Origin: Seriola aureovittata
Lineage: Eukaryota > Chordata > Actinopteri > Carangiformes > Carangidae
Assembly (NCBI RefSeq): GCF_021018895.1
Contig: NC_079366.1
Span: forward strand, 26,508,770-26,572,769
Length of the DNA: 64,000 bases
Direction of reading: 5' to 3'
In this document: piece by piece, positions 57,001 through 64,000 of the stretch
Layout: each line of letters opens with the position of its first letter
Position numbering within the stretch: the stretch's first letter is position 1
The notes under the pieces: generated by a model
Database searches by the model: none
Told to the model about the DNA's origin: nothing
What the model saw: the letters and a program-made list of their open reading frames with translations, nothing else
Translations under genes and position numbers: made by a program

Positions 57001-58700
57001 GCCTTACAATACAATTTCAATCTGATGCCTTACCATACTATGACGTTTTTATGACCTTTTATGCCTTAATATACTATGATGTTTTTTTGTCATTTTATGC
57101 AATACTATACTATGATGTTTTTTAAAATATTTATATGCCATACAGTACTATGATGTTTTTTCTACATTTTTATGCCTTACAATACAATTTCATTTGATGC
57201 CTTACCATACTATGATGTTTTTATGACTTTATATACCTTAATATACAATGATGTTTTTTCTCATTTTTATGCCATACTATACTATGACGTTTTTTGTCAT
57301 TTTTATGCCATACTATACAATGATGTTTTTTGTCATTTTTATGCCTTACTGTACTATGTTATTTTATTCCTTACCATACTATGACGTTTTTATGACCTTT
57401 TATGCCTTAATATACTATGATGTTTTTTTGACATCTTATGCCATACTATACTATGACCTTTTTTTTTTTAAAATATTTTTATGCAATATTGTACTATGTT
57501 CTTTCTACCTTTTTATGCCTTACAATACAATTTCGTTTGATGACTTTTTATGCCTCACTATACTATGATGTTTTTATGCCTTATTATACTATGTCGTTTT
57601 TATGACTTTTTATGCCTTACTTTACTATGACCTTTTATGTCATAATATACTATGACTTTTTTTTTTACGTTTTTATGCCTTAGTATACAATGATATTTTT
57701 TAAAATTTTCATGACATACTATTCTATGATAAATTATTCCTTAATATACTATGACAATTTATGCCTTACTATATTATGACATTTTTTGACGTTTTAATGC
57801 CATACTATAGTAAGATGCTCTTTGAAGTTTTTATGCCATACTATACCAATACGTTTTTTCACATTTTTATGCCCTGTCATACCATGACAAATTTATGCCT
57901 ACCTATACTATGAAATTTTCTTACTTTTCATGACATACTATGACAATTCATGTCTTATTATATACCTATGAAGTTTTTTGAAATTTTTACACCTTAATAT
58001 AAAATTACACTTTTTGACGTTTTTTGCCTTACTATTCTATGACACTTTCATGCCTTACAATACTATGTTTTTTGACAGTTTTGTGCCTTACCTCACTGTG
58101 ATATTTTTTTCTACATTTTTATGCCTACTATACTGTAACAATTATGTATAGTAAGGCATAAAAACATCAACATTTTTATGACATACTATAGTATGACAAT
58201 TTATGCCTTACTATACTATACATTTTATGCCCTACTATACTATCACTTTTTTGGCATTTTTATGACATACTATACTATGACTTCTTTTGAAATTTTTATG
58301 CCTCGGTATAAATTTACATATTTTTTTATGCCTTACTATACTATGACGTTCACTGATGTTTTTTTGCCTTGTTACATTATGATTATGCCTTGATGCCTAT
58401 GATGTTATTTTGAAATTTTTATGATTTAATATACATGGTGTTTTTTGACATTTTTATACCTAACTTTACTATCATGTTTTGTTGAGCTATTGTACTATGT
58501 TATTTGATATTTTTTTGACTCAATAGACTATGAAATTTTCATGCCATACTATGTTTTTTTGTTTTTTTTTTTACGCCTTATTTTTACTATACTACATTGT
58601 TTTTTGACATTTTTATGACATACAATACCAAGGATTTTTATGACATACTATACTATGATCTTTTCTGACTTTTCTTAGCTTACTAAGACGTTTTAGGACT
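42095..58700 (+). repeat. ~16.6-kb AT-rich tandem array of ~36-bp monomers with higher-order structure
   Basis: The typical monomer is 36 bp: CCATACTATACTATGACG, a T-run, GTCAT, then T-run plus ATG. Variants have CTAGGACG, ACCATACTATGATG or TAATATACAATGATG. A shortened monomer of about 25 bp carries ACAATACAATTTCATTTG. A distinctive monomer with GAAATATTGTACTATGATG recurs about two dozen times. Neighbouring copies are 341-342 bp apart four times (44,325/44,667; 47,187/47,529; 50,733/51,074; 54,339/54,680), and 376-377 bp apart twice (one extra monomer). The left edge and the right part beyond about 57,570 are more divergent and lack the ordered pattern. Because 36 is a multiple of 3, + strand frames stay open with a 12-residue period. 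These are not genes. No transposon ends or genes lie inside. Confidence 0.95.
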
Positions 58701-58734
58701 TATTGTGGTGTATCATTTTATTTTTATTTTCATA

Positions 58735-59039
58735 TTACATTTACACATATGTGTCTATCTTTCATATTTACACATATAACATGCACATATACTGACAGAC
58801 TTTGGGGTGGATATATATTTATAACATATTTCCATAATAATAAACTTTATAACAAACTTTATTAATATGGCATTTTCCCTAAAGTTACAAAGTGCTTCTG
58901 TAAAGAGAGAAGAAAGGGGAATTAAAACAGCTACAAAAAACAAGAGAAAAACAAATACATCATGAAACAGAAGTAAGTTACATGAAAATATTGACCTAAT
59001 AAAAAGAAAAAAACACATCAACATATCAAACATTCATAA
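58735..59039. other. Array/LINE transition, AT-rich
   Basis: It contains CATATGTG-type palindromes and the segment ACATATACTG...GGGGTGGATA shared with about 39,674-39,707. It then runs into the 3' region of the LINE fragment. No gene is seen. Confidence 0.4.
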
Positions 59040-60262
59040 AGGTTTTCCAGATAAAAACATTTTTTCAGAAGAGTTTTACAACAAACTAAAGATGCAGCCT
59101 TTCTCATCCCAGTGGGTAGAGTGTTCCACAGTTTGGGGGCTCTTGCAGCAAAGGTCTGGTCAACTTTTGTCACCAGCCAATCCTTGGAATAACCAGCAGA
59201 ACTCCCTCCACTGATCTAAGTAGATTCCTAGGCACATATGGGGTTAATCAGTCCTTGATACAATTTGGAGTGAGGCCATTTGATGCTTTAAAGGTGACGA
59301 GTTGAATTTTAAAATGAATCCGGAATGTAACAGGCAGTCAGTGGAAGTTTGCAAGTATTGGAGTGATGTGTTCATGTCGCTTAGTGCCAATTAACATTCG
59401 TGCAGCAGCGCTCTGTACTAGTTGTAGTCGGTAGAGGGAGCTCTGACTGATGCCAGCATAAAGTGCATTGCAATAGTGCATGGTGAAGTGTGCATAACCT
59501 TGTGTAATTTAGTTACAAGAATGGTCTGATTTTGACAATCTTTTTGAGTTGAAAAAGACATGACTGGACAACATTTTTGACTTGTGCATCAAAACTAAGA
59601 TTTGTATCAAAAATAATCCCAATTCTCACAGAATGCTTGATGTTTCTGGTCAATGAATTAAGCTTATTGTGAAAGAGGCTGGAAGAGGCAGCATTTGTAG
59701 GACCAAGTATTATGACTTATCATTATTGAATTTTAAAAAGTTCTAGGACAGCCAAATTTTAATATCACTGAGACAGGCAAACAGTTTATCAAAGCTGCTG
59801 GGGTTATTGGTTTGAAGCGGGACATATAGCTGTGTGTCATCTGTGTAAGAGTGGTGGGAGATACCATGGTTCTTAATGATCTGGGTGAGAGGAAGCATGT
59901 ATATTGAGAATAGTAGAGGGCCGAGGACAGAACCTTGAGGAACACCACAGTTAAAATGGGTAGCAGAGGAAGAAGCATTTGCTATGACAACAGAGAAGGT
60001 TCTATTGGAGAGGTTTGAATGTAGTAGATTTGGAGCAGTTCCCTTAAGACCAACCCAGGTTTCTAGACCATGCAGGAGAATGGAATGATCAATTGTGTTA
60101 AAGGCAGAGTCTGAATCCAGAAGTACCAGAACTGAGTGGTCACCTCTATCAGCTGTTAAAAGTAGATCATTTAAAACCTTCATGGGGGCAGTGTCTGTGC
60201 TACGGCAAGATCTAAACCCTGACTGATCAAAAATGTCATTACTATTCATAAAAGGTAGTAGC
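59040..60262 (-). mobile_element. 5'-truncated L2/CR1-like LINE (non-LTR retrotransposon) fragment
   Basis: On the minus strand, 60,249-59,743 keeps 168 open codons of reverse transcriptase: DQSGFRSCRSTDTA, LVLLDSDSAFNTIDHSIL, CGVPQGSVLGPLLFSIYMLP and SYTDDTQLYVPLQ. The usual YADD catalytic box reads YTDD and AFDTIDH reads AFNTIDH. After this the frame is broken, but nucleotide-level similarity to the LINE C-terminal region continues. Encoded traces include LQLVQSAAARMLIGT, HEHITPIL and APKLWNTLPTGMRKA, down to about 59,040. Upstream of about 60,262 the similarity stops, so the copy is 5' truncated, as is typical for LINE insertion. It cannot be active. The family assignment is from memory. 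Confidence 0.75.
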
Positions 60263-62127
60263 CTTTACATTATCACTCCAGTGCAGCTCAACTGGGAAAT
60301 ACTGTCCATTTCAGTCTGCTGAAGTCTCATATACACTTTTACTTTTACAGAATGAGGACTGTGCATCTTGTCTCCCATCCCTTCAACTGGATGCAGATTA
60401 GAAAGGAATCTCCTCATGATTAGTATGGACAAGAAAAATCATTAGATTGAAAAAGTGTTCATAAGGTTTTCTGAATATTGTTGACAGTGCTCGTTTACCA
60501 CAAGAAATAAATACCTGTAGAAAGCAGCACAATAGTCAAATTGCCAATTAAACAATAAACAAATTTAGAACACTAGCATTTTGTAAGTGATACCTAAAAA
60601 TCTAAATATAATAGCAACTGTGGAAGAAACCTTAATCTTCTCCTTTTTTAATAAAATGTTATTGTAACCCTGATAAAGGGGGATAAAATGCTTTGACTGA
60701 TAAAAAACAATTTGAACTTTAGTCTGTATCCAGGTTTTGCATCATGCAAGAATGAGGAAACTGCAGGAGGTGTCGTCTTGTTATCACAGCTCTCAGTCTG
60801 CAAACTGTAATAAGACGTTCTCATTTCAGCATATTTAAGATAATTGGTGTGAACAGAATGTTTTTTATGTCTTGAACTTGTGAGCAGGTTACCCTCTACA
60901 TCAGTGAGGTACATTGTTATTCAGGCTTGAGCAGATTTGCAAACTGGACTTCTAGTGAGAACCTGTCATTTAGTTCTGCACCCTGCTGTTATGAGGAAAG
61001 TTAACACACAAGTAAATCAACCAGAGTGCAAAAAAATAAGGCAAACAACTGAGTGGAAAACTAACAAACAACCACTGTTTTTCTCGTGCAATAAAAAAGT
61101 GTAGTAACACCTGTGCTTTTATGACAAATCAAATTACATTTTTGAAAAAAAAAAAAACTAACAGATATATCATGGCATATACATAGGTGTCCATGGACAT
61201 TTTGAGAGGCAAACCTTGTTGGTGCCTTTCAAACAGATGAGGCAGCATCAGCCACTGAGAATGTAACAGAACCAGTTTGTTCTTTGCCAGCTTGGTGGCT
61301 GACTGCAAGTCAAGTCAAATCACGGAAATGAAGGATAAATGTGTTTTGCAGCTGATCTGTCACTCAGTTAGTGTGGGTGTAGACTGTGGTGCTATCTGAT
61401 CTGCTCAATCACATATGCTACATGAAGTTCCAGGTAACAATAGGCTCATTAGTTTTAGACTCACACTCAGCAAAGAACAAACAAACTTCTGCTCTGACTG
61501 ACTGCGGAGAGGAAAGGTGTGTATGTACATTTATATGTGGGGGGGTAGTTTGTTGAAACTATTTTGTCGCAGCTTGTGTAACATATTGTGTGGCATCTAT
61601 TAGCATTAGGTGCGTTTATGAACAAAAATGCTTTACCTTTATACTAAGCCTGGAATTGACCACATGATTAACTAGGCTACATGAAAGTCCTTGGTTATTA
61701 AAAAATATATATATTTTCTTTTAATGTTAACATATTCATTTTCACTCAGTATTTTGTAAAAAGATTGGAAACAAAAAAAATTTACAAACTGACTATTTTT
61801 GAAATTGAACCAATGCTGAACATGTAATTTTACAATTTAAATACCACTGAATTAATGGCACTAAAATATTTTATTTTGAAAATCATTAACCTGAATTTAT
61901 GTGGTCTATTTCTTCAAAAATTATCAAATGCGTTAGTTCAAGTTTTGCAAATATGAAAAACAAAATATAGGTTTTTGAGTGTTTTACCTGAATTTGTGAA
62001 GCCTACCAATACTTGAAATTACCTGCTTGAAATATCAAAGTATTTTGCTTCTTAAAAGATTCAAAGCGTCATGGTTTTTCCTTTGCACACTTTGTGTTCA
62101 GGCATATCACATTCATTCCTCCTGCAG
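60263..62127. other. Intergenic DNA, no gene seen
   Basis: AT-rich sequence without a credible coding exon, RNA gene or named repeat. Non-coding 5' exons of the 62-kb gene could lie here but cannot be identified. Confidence 0.45.
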
Positions 62128-62138
62128 GTCAGCTGGCA

Positions 62139-62600
62139 ATGGGTGGAACTTCCTCTAAAAGAGCCTTTTTTTGGCAAAAGAAGAAGTCGTCACCTGTGAA
62201 CAAAACCTGGAGTCAACTGAAGGGGGCGCTACCCCATAAGAAACGCAAGAGGAAGAGTCTTATTGCTCTGGATAAACTAAACCTGGATAACCTGAGGAAG
62301 GAGAAGCATTCCCAGAAGAGATTCTCATTGCCAACAGACAAGAAAGAACCAATATCGCTGAAAAGACTCTCACTTGCCAACGTGAGGAAGGAATCAATTC
62401 AGACTGCCTCATCAAGAAAGAAGGACAAGGATGTAGGAGGGCTGGGAAAAGTAGGAGAGCAGATAAAAAGGAAATTTTCTCAAGAGCCTATGAAGGGGAT
62501 CAGTGCTCAAAAAGAGGTTGTTCCTTCCTCTGTGAACCTGAAGGAAACGATCCAAAAAATGCAGCAAAAGAGTCCAAAAAGAAAGTCAATGAGCTCATGA
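62139..62600 (+). CDS. Small, very basic protein of unknown function (probable last coding exon)
   Basis: ATG at 62,139 (context GGCAATGG, strong Kozak) opens 153 codons to TGA at 62,598-62,600. A good splice acceptor (ATTCCTCCTGCAG|GT) lies just upstream at about 62,127, so at least one 5' exon is likely. The protein begins MGGTSSKRAFFW, where Gly2 and the following residues are compatible with N-myristoylation. It is rich in Lys, Arg and Ser. An internal repeat is visible: LDKLNLDNLRKEK against LKRLSLANVRKES. Basophilic-kinase-like sites KRKSL, KRFSL and KRLSL accompany these. No known domain is recognised. An AATAAA about 470 bases after the stop supports a real transcript end. The frame could instead continue from an upstream exon, since it is open to at least 62,094. 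Confidence 0.5.
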   Translation: MGGTSSKRAFFWQKKKSSPVNKTWSQLKGALPHKKRKRKSLIALDKLNLDNLRKEKHSQKRFSLPTDKKEPISLKRLSLANVRKESIQTASSRKKDKDVGGLGKVGEQIKRKFSQEPMKGISAQKEVVPSSVNLKETIQKMQQKSPKRKSMSS

Positions 62601-63090
62601 GATCCATTCGTCCAACAGGATCCAAAGCAAATGGACAATTTAGAGCAAAAGAATCCTGAATTTGGTTGGAAGACAAAAGAAAAGACGTGAGGTCACAGTC
62701 AGAGAAGAGTCAGAGAATTTCATGCTTTCTTAGTTTTTAATGTCACAGTCAGTGTCATTGTCAGGTGATCATGGCTGAAAATGAGACACGGGAAACTGAA
62801 ACACCTTGATGTCAGTTACACAGTTGTAACATTAATTAGCTGCAATACATTTACCATAAAGCTTCACATCACTTGTCACACTTCTCCTGTTTGCCCCGTC
62901 ATGCTTAACAAAAAGCCATTTAAAATTTTTACACTTCTGGGTATAATCCTAATGAAAAATGCCTAGCTTTATTTCCCTTTATGGTGTATTTTAAGTTGCC
63001 TCTGATGACAAATCTGCTTAAGTGCACTAAATACTGTACATAATATCTATTACCATAATGTGATCATAAATAAAGTTTTGTATCACCAAC
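62601..63090 (+). other. Probable 3' UTR of the small basic-protein gene
   Basis: Non-coding sequence from the stop to the poly(A) signal at 63,069-63,074, consistent with a terminal exon of about 0.96 kb. Confidence 0.4.
63069..63074 (+). terminator. Poly(A) signal
   Basis: AATAAA followed by a GT-rich stretch (AGTTTTGTATC). It fits as the end of the + strand transcript with the 62,139-62,600 reading frame. Confidence 0.5.
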
Positions 63091-64000
63091 AATTTACGAA
63101 GGCAAATAATTTCATTCCAGCATATAGACAATTTACATGACGCGAACACCACAGTGTTAGCAGCGTATAGTGACAAAAAATAATTACATTTTACAAAATA
63201 AAACCTGGAGGAAGGAGCAGTTTAAAGCATACAATCTATAAAAATAAAAACAAAAAAACTGTATATGATGATTCTTAACCACAGCAGAGGTTCCTCCCTT
63301 CAGTTGTGTGAAGGGGTAAATGTCTATTTTGGGGTAAAAAACTTCAAATATCCTACATTTAAAATTTTGTGACAATTTAACCAGAATCATAAACCAAAGA
63401 TGATGATTCTAAATGATCAACAAGTAAATAGGGGAGGGGGCTTTAAAGAGAAATACTTGAGCCTTTACAAGATGCACTTTAAAACAGCGTTATGAATTCT
63501 AATTAAGGATAACGTTAATAAATGATTTAATAATGCTTTTAGACCAGTAATAAGCCATTACTATTAGGTTGTGACGTTGGTTGGTGTTTATCGTCTTTCA
63601 GAATAATCTGCTCTATTTTAATCTTTGTAGTTAGTTCTTTAATTGAAGTGATGGTCACGAGTTTAAAACTTAATAGAACACCAACAAAGTTGACATTACA
63701 TTTGTAGTAAATGATCCATGAGGTCTTCAGTATTTTAATGATCAAACTAACTAACATTCATGGCACTACTGATAAACTTAATTGGTGGCGGGCAATTAAA
63801 AAAAAAAAAACTTGCAAAAGGTATGATGAGGCACATGCACCTGACATAACTCGGGCCTGAAGGCATATTGACTGACTGCAACCAGGAGGCCAAGAAAATG
63901 GCTGAATAGGGCTTAAAAAGGTCATTGGACGATACGTTTGAGGAAAAAGCAGCAACAGTAAATATTAAGTTCTTCATAAATGGATTTTGGTCTGGAGGCT
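63091..64000. other. No gene seen to the window edge
   Basis: AT-rich. Minus-strand frames of 65-76 codons near the edge show no family features. An exon of a gene lying to the right cannot be excluded. Confidence 0.4.

Noticed and set aside
42100..57568. Dozens of + strand open frames of 60-106 codons with MPYYTMTFFVIF-type repeats
   Set aside because: They repeat every 12 residues because the DNA monomer is 36 bp, a multiple of three. They have no splice sites or codon bias, change frame at each indel and are interrupted by stops, while the minus strand is closed because its monomer contains TAG. They are by-products of the satellite.
42095..58700. CRISPR-like repeat/spacer appearance
   Set aside because: There are no unique spacers, the units are contiguous variants of each other, and the context is a vertebrate nuclear locus.
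60648..60914. Minus frame of 88 codons between the LINE and the small gene
   Set aside because: No family features, no splice context, and AT-rich composition like the surrounding non-coding DNA.
63747..63977. Minus frame of 76 codons at the right edge
   Set aside because: It includes a Phe run from a poly(A) tract and has no recognisable domain. A neighbouring gene's exon cannot be excluded, but there is no positive evidence.

Overview
The window is vertebrate nuclear DNA, almost certainly from a ray-finned (percomorph-type) fish. Its genes are split by GT-AG introns, it is rich in long (TG/CA)n microsatellites, it carries several repeat families I know from percomorph genomes, and it has an L2/CR1-like LINE fragment. 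All three main proteins have clear vertebrate relatives. Nothing prokaryotic is present.

Layout. Positions 1-110 hold the 3' end of a + strand gene whose last 35 residues recall low-complexity tails of fish innate-immune proteins. 111-2494 is intergenic, with a perfect CTCF-type core motif and a palindromic ETS/E-box element. 2495-12482 (+) is gpr108, rebuilt here as 18 coding exons (566 aa). 15709-21443 (+) is a secreted SOUL/heme-binding-family protein in 7 exons (353 aa), with a start codon split by intron 1 and a Ser/Thr/Pro-rich tail. 25672-41226 (-) is camsap3 in 19 exons (1599 aa), with the CH region, an 827-codon central exon and the CKK domain. The exon chains of all three keep phase throughout. 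gpr108 and camsap3 both have human relatives on 19p13, which supports the GPR108/CAMSAP3 assignment over the 9q34 paralogues GPR107/CAMSAP1.

About 0.9 kb upstream of the camsap3 start codon begins the most unusual object: a roughly 16.6-kb AT-rich tandem array (about 42,095-58,700). It is built from ~36-bp monomers organised into ~341-bp higher-order units, with decayed edges and a homogenised core. Beyond it lies a 5'-truncated LINE fragment (-, about 59,040-60,262), then a single exon for a small, very basic protein I do not recognise (62,139-62,600, +) with its own poly(A) signal. The last 0.9 kb holds nothing I can name.

The genes do not form a pathway. GPR108 is a Golgi/endosomal seven-pass membrane protein, the SOUL protein is predicted to be secreted, and CAMSAP3 organises non-centrosomal microtubule minus ends. 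The most interesting signals are in the non-coding DNA: the array next to the camsap3 promoter, perfect hairpins in introns, TG/CA repeats abutting splice sites in all three genes, and the AT|G split start codon whose unspliced form is a start-stop (AUG UGA).
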